A stretch of 64,000 bases of DNA from Phil1 sp964612925 (lineage in GTDB: Bacteria; Bacillota; Clostridia; Christensenellales; CAG-138), in assembly GCA_964612925.1 (NCBI GenBank), contig CAZTFU010000008.1, positions 1-64,000 on the forward strand, given 5' to 3'. Numbering within the stretch: the first letter of the stretch is position 1; each line of letters begins with the position of its first letter. The notes beneath the pieces are model-generated. The model was not told the DNA's origin and ran no database searches. It saw only the letters and a list, made by a program, of their open reading frames with translations. Positions 34,325-42,392 of this stretch are shown here, one piece after another. The position numbers and the translations under genes were made by a program.

Positions 34325-35289
34325 TCGCCGTCCTCCTCACCGTGCATCTTGCCACCGCCGTGCAGACGAATATCCTCCGCTATTTCGGAAAGCTTTTTCA
34401 GCCTGTGCGTAAGGCAGGATTTTGTTATTTCAAGCTGAGCGGCAAGCTCGTTCAGCGTGGCTTCGGGGTCGTTCAATCGCGCCTCCGCCGTTTGCATCAA
34501 CTTGTCACTGAGACTTTCAAGCCCCCGTTCCCTTATTATAAGCTCTATATCCATTCTTTGCTGTGCAGAAGCCTTTGCCGCCTTTTGCATGTTTGCATCC
34601 TCAAAATTGGTGCGGCGGTTTATATCGTTCGCCATGAACCTCAGTACGCGAATTTCTTCAAACTGCATTGTACCGTTCATGGCACCCACAAGGCGCAAAA
34701 AATCCGCAACACTTTCGCCTTCTTTAAGATAGACTATATAGTTGGCCTTTCTCGGCGTTACCTTTGCGCGTATGCCGTATTTTTCCGCAATCGTGCGCAG
34801 TGTTGCGGCAAATTGTTCCTGCCGTGTGACTATTTCAAGATGGTAGCCTTTTTTCGGGTCATTAACCGAACCGCCGCCAAGGAATGCCCCGCGCAAAAGG
34901 CACCGCATACGCTCATCGCTTTGTATCATTTCATCGGGTATTCTGCCGGGTTCAAAGTCGGCTTCATCCTCCGCGGGCAGGCTGCCGCAATCAATAAGCA
35001 GTCGCTTGCAGTCGTCCCCCGATATGTGCGTTACTATGCTGCTGCGTTTAAGCCCCTCCTGCTTGCGCTGTGAAAAGCTTGCATTAAGGCCGTACAGCTC
35101 CGCGGTAAGGTTTTTGGCAAGCTCTGCGACCTTTTCGTTTTCGCTTACGTATTCTATTCCAAGCCCGCCGCGGCCAAGCGTTACCGCCGCCGCGGTATGC
35201 GTAAGGCCGCAAAGCAGGCTAAGCTTTTCGCCCCTGTTTTGCAACTTTATCCCAACAAGTTCTTCCTTTAGCGTTGACGAAAAAGACAT
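34321..35289 (-). CDS. whiA: WhiA family sporulation/cell-division regulator
   Basis: 322 residues. The N-terminal part is the homing-endonuclease-like fold (GAFLGGGSVNDPKKGYHLEI, then the IVYLKEGESVADFLRLVGA stretch). The C-terminal DNA-binding helix-turn-helix includes LNELAAQLEITKSCLTHRLK. WhiA binds DNA and affects division and sporulation in Gram-positive bacteria. It sits between rapZ (6 bp upstream) and dnaE. In many Firmicutes yvcK stands between rapZ and whiA, but it is absent here. Confidence 0.95.
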   Translation of the reverse strand: MSFSSTLKEELVGIKLQNRGEKLSLLCGLTHTAAAVTLGRGGLGIEYVSENEKVAELAKNLTAELYGLNASFSQRKQEGLKRSSIVTHISGDDCKRLLIDCGSLPAEDEADFEPGRIPDEMIQSDERMRCLLRGAFLGGGSVNDPKKGYHLEIVTRQEQFAATLRTIAEKYGIRAKVTPRKANYIVYLKEGESVADFLRLVGAMNGTMQFEEIRVLRFMANDINRRTNFEDANMQKAAKASAQQRMDIELIIRERGLESLSDKLMQTAEARLNDPEATLNELAAQLEITKSCLTHRLKKLSEIAEDIRLHGGGKMHGEEDGE

Positions 35290-35295
35290 TTTTCC

Positions 35296-36177
35296 TTACT
35301 TCCCTTCTCCCATGCGCTCAACAATATCAGCGGCCTCTATTCCCGCATCACGATGTATCAATCGGGCAAGATAGTGTTCTCCCATGCGCCTATACATTTC
35401 CTCCGCCGCGCAGACCGAACGGTGCCTGCCGCCCGTACAGCCGAACGCCACAAGAAGCCGCCTTTTCCCCTGCTTTATAAATGCGGGTATGAGCATTTTA
35501 AGCATGTTTTCAGTCTGCTCGATAAACGTGATATAGGTCTCGTCCGCTTCAATAAAGTCGCGCACACTCTTGTCCCTTCCGCTAAGGTGCCTAAGCCCTG
35601 CCTCATAAAACGGGTTCGGGCTGAAACGCATATCGAACACAATGTCCGCTTCAAGCGGCACGCCGCGCTTATAGCCGAAGCTTTCTATCGTAAGCTGAAA
35701 CTTTGCCTTGCTCTCTGCGCCAAAGTATTCTTCAAGTCTCCTCTTCAGCTCCATTGGTTTAAGCTCGCTTGTATCTATTATATATTCCGCCCTGTCCCTG
35801 AAGAATGAAAGCAACTCCCGTTCGGCGCGTATACCTTCACCTATGTCAACATTCAGCGGGTGCGGACGGCGACTTTCGTTGTAGCGGCGTTCCAGTACAT
35901 CATCCCTGCATTCAAGGTAAAGTATTCTGAAACTTATCGGCAGCATGCAAAGCTGCATGTGTGCCTGCTGCAATTCGCCCGCAAGCACGCTTTCCCTCCC
36001 GTCTATAACTACCGCAGCCTTTTCTACAGGCGGCTTAGATTCACTGCAAAGCTGTACAAACCCGCCTACCATCGCGCACGGCAAATTGTCCACACAAAAG
36101 TAGCCCATATCCTCAAGGCACCTTAATGCCTGCGTTTTTCCGCCGCCCGAAAGACCGGTAACTATTATAAGTTCCAT
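35296..36177 (-). CDS. rapZ: RapZ/YvcJ family nucleotide-binding protein
   Basis: 293 residues from the ATG at 36177, with a GGGGG site 8 bases upstream; the longer frame overlaps murB. The Walker A is GLSGGGKT (residues 7-14). The C-terminal domain ends in VAFGCTGGRHRSVCAAEEM, the family signature that binds small ligands or RNA. In Gram-positive bacteria the protein affects competence, division or envelope metabolism. Its start lies 11 bp after the murB stop. Confidence 0.95.
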   Translation of the reverse strand: MELIIVTGLSGGGKTQALRCLEDMGYFCVDNLPCAMVGGFVQLCSESKPPVEKAAVVIDGRESVLAGELQQAHMQLCMLPISFRILYLECRDDVLERRYNESRRPHPLNVDIGEGIRAERELLSFFRDRAEYIIDTSELKPMELKRRLEEYFGAESKAKFQLTIESFGYKRGVPLEADIVFDMRFSPNPFYEAGLRHLSGRDKSVRDFIEADETYITFIEQTENMLKMLIPAFIKQGKRRLLVAFGCTGGRHRSVCAAEEMYRRMGEHYLARLIHRDAGIEAADIVERMGEGK

Positions 36178-36187
36178 ATGTGCCCCC

Positions 36188-37090
36188 TTAAAACTCACCG
36201 AGAAGCTTGACCTCAAGCTCAAGCTTTACTCCGCTGTGCTCAAATACGCTCTTTTGAACCTGCCTTATAAGTGCATATACGTCGCTTGACGTTGCTCCGC
36301 CTTTATTTATTATAAATCCCGCATGCAGTGTGCTTACCTCGGCGCCGCCTACGCTCAGTCCCTTCAAGCCCGCCTGTTCTATCAGCGCACCCGCAAAATT
36401 CCCTTGAGGCCGTTTGAACGTGCTGCCCGCGCTCGGGTAGTTCACGGGCTGTTTTTCACGCCTGCGTTTTGAATAATCAAGCATTCTTTCATATGCGCCG
36501 CCGTCATCATTTTCCAGTGCGAACCTTGCCCGCATAACAATACGCTCGGGTGCGGAATACGGGCTGAGCCTATATCCAAAATTGTCTTTTGTGGCGTCCT
36601 CTTCAATTATCGCTCCGTTTTCTATATAGCTTACGCTTTTAAGCACATTTGCCGTTTCGCCGCCGTATGCGCCCGCATTCATGGCAACCGCGCCGCCCAC
36701 CGTGCCCGGTATGCCCGCAGCCCATTCAAGCCCCATAAGCCCCCACTGTACGCTTTGCTTTGCCACGGCGGAAAGGCTTGCCCCCGCATCCGCAATTATC
36801 TCGTCTCCCTGCCTTTCAACTCGGCTTAGCCGTTCGCCTATTCGCACAACTATTAAGTCAAGCCCGCTGTCGCTCACAAGCAGGTTCGAGCCGTTGCCTA
36901 TAATGCAGTACTCCACCCTCGCCGCCTTTATAAGGCGCAGAAGCTCCGCCGTGTGCTCAGCGGAATCGGGTTCGACAAGTATGCTTGCACTGCCGCCTGT
37001 TCTGAATGATGTATATTGAGCCATGGGTGCGTTTTCAACCGCATTCAGCTCACTTAGCAGTGTATTAAGTTCAGCGGGTAATCGTTTCAT
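36188..37090 (-). CDS. murB: UDP-N-acetylenolpyruvoylglucosamine reductase
   Basis: 300 residues. The FAD-binding motif is IIGNGSNLLVSDSGL, and GIPGTVGGAVAMNAGAYGGE contacts the pyrophosphate. The catalytic Ser is in PSAGSTFKRP, and the final Glu is in the HSGVKLELEVKLLG tail. It is a type II (short) MurB, typical of Firmicutes. It reduces UDP-GlcNAc-enolpyruvate to UDP-MurNAc in the cytosol. It is the first gene of the block through rlmD, after a 65-bp gap. Confidence 0.96.
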   Translation of the reverse strand: MKRLPAELNTLLSELNAVENAPMAQYTSFRTGGSASILVEPDSAEHTAELLRLIKAARVEYCIIGNGSNLLVSDSGLDLIVVRIGERLSRVERQGDEIIADAGASLSAVAKQSVQWGLMGLEWAAGIPGTVGGAVAMNAGAYGGETANVLKSVSYIENGAIIEEDATKDNFGYRLSPYSAPERIVMRARFALENDDGGAYERMLDYSKRRREKQPVNYPSAGSTFKRPQGNFAGALIEQAGLKGLSVGGAEVSTLHAGFIINKGGATSSDVYALIRQVQKSVFEHSGVKLELEVKLLGEF

Positions 37091-37155
37091 GTTCGTTTCT
37101 CCAAGCAGTATTTCACCAACTTAATTTTACTTTATTTTTGCCGCTTTAACAATAC

Positions 37156-38238
37156 TCACTCAAAAAGCTCGCCATATCTTTTAACTATGGCTGAGTACGC
37201 GGCACTATCTCCGGCTAATGCACGTTCCGCTTCCTCGTCTATGGCGTCATGATATCTGTTATATAAAAATGTGTTTATGCACGGCGCATTTTTAAGCAGC
37301 ATTGCCGCGTCAACCGCGCCAGTATATTCATCGTCCTCCCGCTCATAACCCACGTTTGGACAAAGACCCGTTGCCGCGATTTTGGCCGCATATTTTTCCG
37401 TAAGCAAAAGCTTTATCAGCTCCGTACCGTATTGCTTTATCCACTCGTCATTTGAGTTTATCGCAATAAAAAGCATATTTCCGTTAAGTCCCTTTACGCC
37501 GTGTACGGCGTAGTCAAACCCTCGCCCTTTCTCGTTGAGCATACTCATATCCCGCGCCGTGCGAACGTCATCTAAGCATAATGCGACCTTGCCTTCCTTA
37601 AAAGCAGTCGTTTCTTCGCACTGTCCGTTCGCTTCGAGCAGTGCCCACCGCTCCGCACAGCCCGAAAGCACACCCTGCGCCTTAATACCTTTGAGCACAC
37701 CCGTAAGCACGGAAGCATCTATGTCCCCTTCGGGTATGCTGATGCCGTGCTTTTTTGTGAGCGCGGTGTTTTCGATAAGCACGCACGGACTTTGCGCATA
37801 CGCTATTGCATGCAGCTTCCCTTCGCTGCTGCCCGCATTTATATATTCGTCCTTCAGCATTTCAAAATCCGCCTCATCAAGTGCACAAAGGCCGTTTGCA
37901 TCAATAAGCCCCGTGGGAAACGATATTATGTCAGGTTTTTCGCCGCGCTCCATGCGTTCTTTGTATTCGTTTTCCGTAATACCGTCAACATTGAAATACA
38001 CGCCGAAGTTTTTATTCTCGATTTTCCTTGCGGCATCGGCTATTATAAGGCTTATGCTCCCCGTATAGGGCTTGTATTTCACAACATGCCAAACGTTTAT
38101 TATCCCGCTCCTTTGCTTCTCAGGCAATTCGCTTTGCGGCGCAAACACATCTCCATATAGGTTTATGCTCATAACCGCCATAAACGCAACCACACCCAAT
38201 GCCACAATAACCTTCATCGCCGCCCTAAAACGCACCAT
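37156..38238 (-). CDS. membrane-anchored solute-binding-protein-like protein
   Basis: 360 residues from the ATG at 38238, with GGAGG 8 bases upstream. The N-terminal helix (AAMKVIVALGVVAFMAVMSI) is a signal-anchor without a lipobox Cys. The rest resembles an extracellular solute-binding protein (family 1): GIINVWHVVKYKPYTGSISL, PDIISFPTGLID, and LNGNMLFIAINSNDEWIKQYG. No permease or ATPase gene lies nearby, so it may be a signalling or orphan binding protein. The ligand is unknown. Confidence 0.72.
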   Translation of the reverse strand: MVRFRAAMKVIVALGVVAFMAVMSINLYGDVFAPQSELPEKQRSGIINVWHVVKYKPYTGSISLIIADAARKIENKNFGVYFNVDGITENEYKERMERGEKPDIISFPTGLIDANGLCALDEADFEMLKDEYINAGSSEGKLHAIAYAQSPCVLIENTALTKKHGISIPEGDIDASVLTGVLKGIKAQGVLSGCAERWALLEANGQCEETTAFKEGKVALCLDDVRTARDMSMLNEKGRGFDYAVHGVKGLNGNMLFIAINSNDEWIKQYGTELIKLLLTEKYAAKIAATGLCPNVGYEREDDEYTGAVDAAMLLKNAPCINTFLYNRYHDAIDEEAERALAGDSAAYSAIVKRYGELFE

Positions 38239-38299
38239 ATCATCCCTCCGCCCATTCATAATGCCATGGTACAATAATATGCGTTCGTTTATAAAAAAA

Positions 38300-38535
38300 G
38301 AGGCTTCTGTAAGAAGCCCGAGCCTGCCGATAAAGCGGGGTTGTTAAGGGGCGGCAACCCCTTAAATCAATTCCGGCTTTGACGACATGTGCGTCAAAAC
38401 GGATGAAAGCCTATAGGTTTTCATACTTTGCGAGTTTTGCCGCCCGCGAACGAACGTGAGAGGCAAAACTCGAGAAAACTCGAAAAAGTGGCAGTTGCCA
38501 CTTTTTCGACACTCTGAGGCTTCCGTAAGAAGCCC
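38300..38535. repeat. hairpin-rich repeat element bounded by 20-bp direct repeats
   Basis: GAGGCTTCTGTAAGAAGCCC (38300-38319) recurs with one change at 38516-38535; each is itself a GGCTTC/GAAGCC hairpin. Between them lie TTAAGGGG/CCCCTTAA (38344-38365), CGAGTTTTGCC (38431-38441) with GGCAAAACTCG (38462-38472), and CGAAAAAGTGGCA (38481-38493) with TGCCACTTTTTCG (38496-38508). No ORF is seen. On the minus strand the left hairpin is followed by a T7 stretch, so it can also act as a terminator. Confidence 0.75.
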
Positions 38536-38749
38536 CTCTTTATCCGGATCGTATTCTGTTTATGGCCTTTGCGGATTGCCCGCCCGCCTTGGCCGATTGT
38601 TTATGGTTGGAGGAAAACAATGATGAAGATGACTGCTTTTGTCACGATCCGGCCTGCTCGCTGATTTCATGGTAACACCGTATTTTGCGCTTTGCAATAG
38701 CTTTTATGTTCAAAATGCAAAAGTTAATAATCTGTTCATAATTTGAGCG
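38536..38749. other. intergenic interval with possible small minus-strand ORFs
   Basis: GGATCGT (about 38546) and ACGATCC (about 38644) form a long-range inverted pair. A minus-strand ATG at 38670 opens 36 codons (MKSASRPDRDKSS...), and an overlapping frame ending at 38540 reads KQSAKAGGQSAKAINRIRSG. Neither has a ribosome site. A plus-strand GGAGG precedes only a 14-codon frame at about 38621. The interval may hold a small RNA or a broken small gene; the evidence is weak. Confidence 0.3.
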
Positions 38750-39652
38750 TCACTCCCGCTTTATCGGGGCGAATACGGCATCGCCGTCAAAGTTCGGAGT
38801 GAATGAATTATCCGCAGATTCGCGCTTTTGTATAAACACGTTTTCAAGACCCTTGCTTATTGCATAATCCAATGCGCGTTCATATTCTCCGCGCGTGATG
38901 CGGCGATCAAGCGGTTTTGGCAAATCGTCATGCGGCGGCGCATACTGGCTCATTACGGAAACATATATGTCCTTGGGAAAGTTCTCCGAAATATAATCTA
39001 AAACCCTGCGCGTATCGTCAACCGCGCCCGGCAGTACCATATGCCTTATTATCATTCCTTTTTTCGCCATGCCGTTTTCATCAAGGCATATGTTCCCCAC
39101 TTGGCGGTACATTTCGCTTATTGCGGCAGAAGCGACGGTAAAATAGTCCTCTGCACCGCTGTATTTTGCGGAAAGTTTTGAAGAAACGTATTTCATATCG
39201 GGCAGGTATATGTCTATAAGCCCTTCAAGCATTCTCAGCGTTTCGGTTTTTTCGTATGCGTTCGTGTTGTAAACCATGGGTATGGTAAGTCCGCCCTTGC
39301 GTGCAATGGGTACTGCGCGCAATATAAGCTTAACATGCGGCGATGGCGTAACGAGGTTTATATTGTGCGCACCTTGCCGCTGTAAATCGAGCATAATGTC
39401 AGCAAGTACGTCTTCGTCCGCCTCTATTCCGCGCACGGTATGGTTTATCTTATGGTTTTGGCAGAATATGCAGTTCAAATTGCAACCGCAGAAGAATATT
39501 GCTCCGCTGCCCCGCTCTCCACTTATTATCGGCTCCTCCCAGCGGTGCAAAGCGGCGCGGGCGATATGCGCCATTTCCCATGCACCGCAATACCCGAGTG
39601 TACGGGATCTGTCTATCGCACATTCACGCGGGCATATCGTGCATACGCTCAC
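38750..39652 (-). CDS. radical SAM protein (PflA-like, COG1313 type)
   Basis: 300 residues. The radical SAM cluster is C57-x3-C61-x2-C64 in FFCGCNLNCIFCQN. A second cysteine set at the very N-terminus (C4, C7, C11, C22) could bind another metal. Later segments INLVTPSPHVKLIL and YLPDMKYVSSKLSAKYSG match the pyruvate-formate-lyase-activase-like subgroup COG1313, whose substrate is unknown. The start overlaps the end of the upstream histidine kinase by 4 bp, so it belongs to the two-component operon, which is a notable association. Confidence 0.9.
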   Translation of the reverse strand: MSVCTICPRECAIDRSRTLGYCGAWEMAHIARAALHRWEEPIISGERGSGAIFFCGCNLNCIFCQNHKINHTVRGIEADEDVLADIMLDLQRQGAHNINLVTPSPHVKLILRAVPIARKGGLTIPMVYNTNAYEKTETLRMLEGLIDIYLPDMKYVSSKLSAKYSGAEDYFTVASAAISEMYRQVGNICLDENGMAKKGMIIRHMVLPGAVDDTRRVLDYISENFPKDIYVSVMSQYAPPHDDLPKPLDRRITRGEYERALDYAISKGLENVFIQKRESADNSFTPNFDGDAVFAPIKRE

Positions 39653-41619
39653 CGTTTTTCCTGCCTTTCCCTTTTGCTCTGCTGCCTTTCCTTTTGCGGC
39701 TTTTCGTTTTTCGGTTGCCGCTCTATGACTTCATAATGCGCATCGACAATGCCGTCGTCATCCTCGTCCATAACGTCGTTCATTCTCGTGTCCTCTTCCT
39801 TTTCATCGCCGTAGCGCGTTTGCTTTTCGCCCGCAGGCCCAAGCGCTATCGCGTTCCTTACATAACGCTGAAGTGTGAGCGTAAAGCAGGTTCCCTTGCC
39901 AACCTCGCTTTCAACGCTTATGGTCTCACCAAGCTTTTCCATTATAAATTGGGCAATGGAAAGTCCGAGTCCTGTGCCGCTCTCGCTGTGTGACTTGTCC
40001 ACCTTGTAAAAGCGCTCGAATATATGCTCAAGATCGCTTTCGGGTATGCCGCATCCCGTATCCGTAACGCAAATATGTATCTTTTCCTTGGTATTCCTTG
40101 CACTGAGCGTTATCGTGCCGCCCTTTGGCGTGTAGCGGGATGCATTGTCAAGCAGTATCACAAGCACCTGCTCTATCCTGTCGGGATCCGTCATTGCATC
40201 GGGCACAGGTCGCGGGCAATCAAGCACAAGCTCTATTCCCTTGCTTGCAAGCGTTGATGAATACGCACTTGCAATGTCCTGCACAAGTTCGTTTACGTCC
40301 ACACGACTTATTTCCATGTACTCCGTGCCGCTTTGCAGTCGGCTGAGCGTCATCATGTCCGATATAAGGCGTGAAAGTCTCAACACCTCATGCAGCATTA
40401 TTTTATAGTAACGCTGTCTGTCCGCCTCGTCCTTTACCATTCCGTCCGCAAGCGGTTCAAGCAAGCCCCTCACGGCCGTGAGCGGCGTTCTCAGCTCATG
40501 CGAAACGTTTGCAACGTAATCGCGCCTGAGCTTTTCAACCCGTTCCATCTCCGTCATGTCCTTAAACAGGCCCACTACGCCCACGCGCTCTCTATTGCTT
40601 GTTACAACAGGCGATACGGTTATCCACAGCACCTTATCCCCCGCCATGGGGTACGTTATCGTCTGCGGCTTGCCCGAATCAAACACCTCGTCAAACACCT
40701 TCCACACTTTCTCATCCGAAATAAGCTCCTCGCGTTTTGACACATCCACCGCGCCAAACATACGCATTATTGCGGAATTGTAGTGTGTAAGCGTACCCGT
40801 TTCGTCCATTGCGGCAACGCCGTCTGTAAGGCTTTGCAAAAGCTGGTCAAGCTGACTTTTTTCACTGCTTAGCTGTCGAATGGTATTATCAAGCTCCGCA
40901 CACAGATTGTTCAGTGACCCCGCAAGTTCTCCCATTTCGCCGGGAGTGGTTTCATCAAGCCTTATGTCAAAGTTTCCCTTGGCCATCGTCTTTGCGGCGT
41001 CATTCATGCGCCTTAACGGGGCCGTAATGTTCTTTGTGCGCCACGCGGCACCAAGAAGTGCAAGCGGCAGTGCCACCGCCACAAGCATCACTATAAGCAT
41101 TGACATGCGCCCCGTTGCCGCGGTTATCATTGTAAGCGAGGTCAGTATTACCACCGCGCCTATTATCTGCCCGTTATCATCCATAATGGGGCAACCCAAT
41201 GCAAGCGCAGACTTATCCTTATCTATGCCAAAGCCGTTTTCCTTAACGTCGGTTCCGTTTTCGGCCGAAAAGATCTGCTCCTTGAGCAGTGTTTTGGCCT
41301 CCTCGGCATCCATATCAAGCATGCTGTCAATATAATAAAGCGTGTTTCCCTTGTCATCAAGATAAAGCGCCGTGCCCATGCTCTGCGGCAAAAGCCTTGA
41401 AGCAAGCCTTTCAAACACCTCTTTATCTATTTCGCCCTCTATGTATTCCTTTGCAAGCTGTTCGGCCGCATCCAGTGAAGAATGCAGCTCGTCCAGCTTT
41501 ATTTCGGTATAAACATCCTTGCTGAGGAAAACATATCCGCCGAGTATCACGGCGGCCACCGCTATCATCGCTATTGAAAGCGTAATTATCAGCCGGCGAA
41601 AAAACACGCTTTTTAGCAT
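39649..41619 (-). CDS. sensor histidine kinase (HAMP-PAS-HisKA-HATPase), second of a tandem pair
   Basis: 656 residues. The first membrane helix is at about 10-30 and the second (MLIVMLVAVALPLALLGAAW) at about 175-195, enclosing an extracellular sensor domain. HAMP, PAS (VAAMDETGTLTHYNSAIMRM), the phosphoacceptor HELRTPLTAVRG and ATPase boxes DNASRYTPKGG and GTGLGLSIAQF follow. The last 55 residues are strongly charged (DEDDDGIVDAHYEV, then KNEKPQKERQQ), unusual for this family. The architecture matches the PhoR/WalK group. Its partner regulator ends 3 bp upstream. Confidence 0.93.
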   Translation of the reverse strand: MLKSVFFRRLIITLSIAMIAVAAVILGGYVFLSKDVYTEIKLDELHSSLDAAEQLAKEYIEGEIDKEVFERLASRLLPQSMGTALYLDDKGNTLYYIDSMLDMDAEEAKTLLKEQIFSAENGTDVKENGFGIDKDKSALALGCPIMDDNGQIIGAVVILTSLTMITAATGRMSMLIVMLVAVALPLALLGAAWRTKNITAPLRRMNDAAKTMAKGNFDIRLDETTPGEMGELAGSLNNLCAELDNTIRQLSSEKSQLDQLLQSLTDGVAAMDETGTLTHYNSAIMRMFGAVDVSKREELISDEKVWKVFDEVFDSGKPQTITYPMAGDKVLWITVSPVVTSNRERVGVVGLFKDMTEMERVEKLRRDYVANVSHELRTPLTAVRGLLEPLADGMVKDEADRQRYYKIMLHEVLRLSRLISDMMTLSRLQSGTEYMEISRVDVNELVQDIASAYSSTLASKGIELVLDCPRPVPDAMTDPDRIEQVLVILLDNASRYTPKGGTITLSARNTKEKIHICVTDTGCGIPESDLEHIFERFYKVDKSHSESGTGLGLSIAQFIMEKLGETISVESEVGKGTCFTLTLQRYVRNAIALGPAGEKQTRYGDEKEEDTRMNDVMDEDDDGIVDAHYEVIERQPKNEKPQKERQQSKRERQEKR

Positions 41620-41622
41620 AGC

Positions 41623-42306
41623 TTACTCTACCTCAAACTTATAGCCGACACCGTAAATGGTTTTAATTGACCAATTAAGTCCCGCATTGTCAAGCTTTGC
41701 GCGTATGCGTTTTATATGCGTATCCACGGTTCTCGTTTCGCCCGCAAAGTCATAGCCCCAAACCTTGTTCAAAAGCTGTTCTCTCGTGAACACCTGCCCC
41801 GGGTTTGAAGCAAGCATGTAGAGTATTTCTATTTCCTTGGGGGTACATATAATGCTCTGCCCCCTCAGCGTCACGGTGTAGCTCTTAATATCTATAACAA
41901 GCCCGTTGAGCGAAACGCGACCATCGTCATTGATCTGCTGTTCGCTTGTGCGCCTAAGCACCGCCTTTATGCGGGCCACAACCTCACGCGGGCTGAAGGG
42001 CTTAACGATATAATCGTCCGCGCCAAGCTCAAGCCCGAGTATACGGTCTATTTCCTCACCCTTTGCTGTAAGCATTATTATAGGCACCTGCGATGTTTTT
42101 CTTATTTCCTTGCAGGCATCTATGCCGTTCATAACGGGCATCATTATGTCCATAACGCAAAGCTGTATCTCGCTGTCGAGTGCGCTTACCGCCGCCGCTC
42201 CGTCATATACATCCACCGTTTCAAAGCCTTCCGATTTAAGGTAAATGCCAAGCGATTCATGTACATTCCTGTCGTCATCGGCTATCAGTATTTTACCGCT
42301 GCTCAT
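41623..42306 (-). CDS. OmpR/PhoB-type response regulator, second of a tandem pair
   Basis: 227 residues from the ATG at 42306, with GGGAGGAA 8 bases upstream; the longer frame has no ribosome site. The receiver has ILIADDDRNVHE and the phosphoacceptor in LCVMDIMMPVMNG. The C-terminal winged helix shows CTPKEIEILYMLASNPGQVF and the wing VDTHIKRIRAKLD. It closely resembles the regulator at 44153-44845 in layout and wording, consistent with tandem duplication. The downstream kinase is its probable partner. Confidence 0.93.
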   Translation of the reverse strand: MSSGKILIADDDRNVHESLGIYLKSEGFETVDVYDGAAAVSALDSEIQLCVMDIMMPVMNGIDACKEIRKTSQVPIIMLTAKGEEIDRILGLELGADDYIVKPFSPREVVARIKAVLRRTSEQQINDDGRVSLNGLVIDIKSYTVTLRGQSIICTPKEIEILYMLASNPGQVFTREQLLNKVWGYDFAGETRTVDTHIKRIRAKLDNAGLNWSIKTIYGVGYKFEVE

Positions 42307-42392
42307 AATATTCCTCCCATCGTATTTTATAAGTGTATTATAACACTGCAACGGCTTTTTTTGAATGCCGTTGCAGCTATTTGACGTGTACT

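Noticed and set aside
38621..38665. A 14-codon plus-strand frame with GGAGG upstream, considered as a leader peptide
   Set aside because: It has no plus-strand gene downstream to control and lies in the overlap of a possible minus-strand unit, so support is too weak for a feature.
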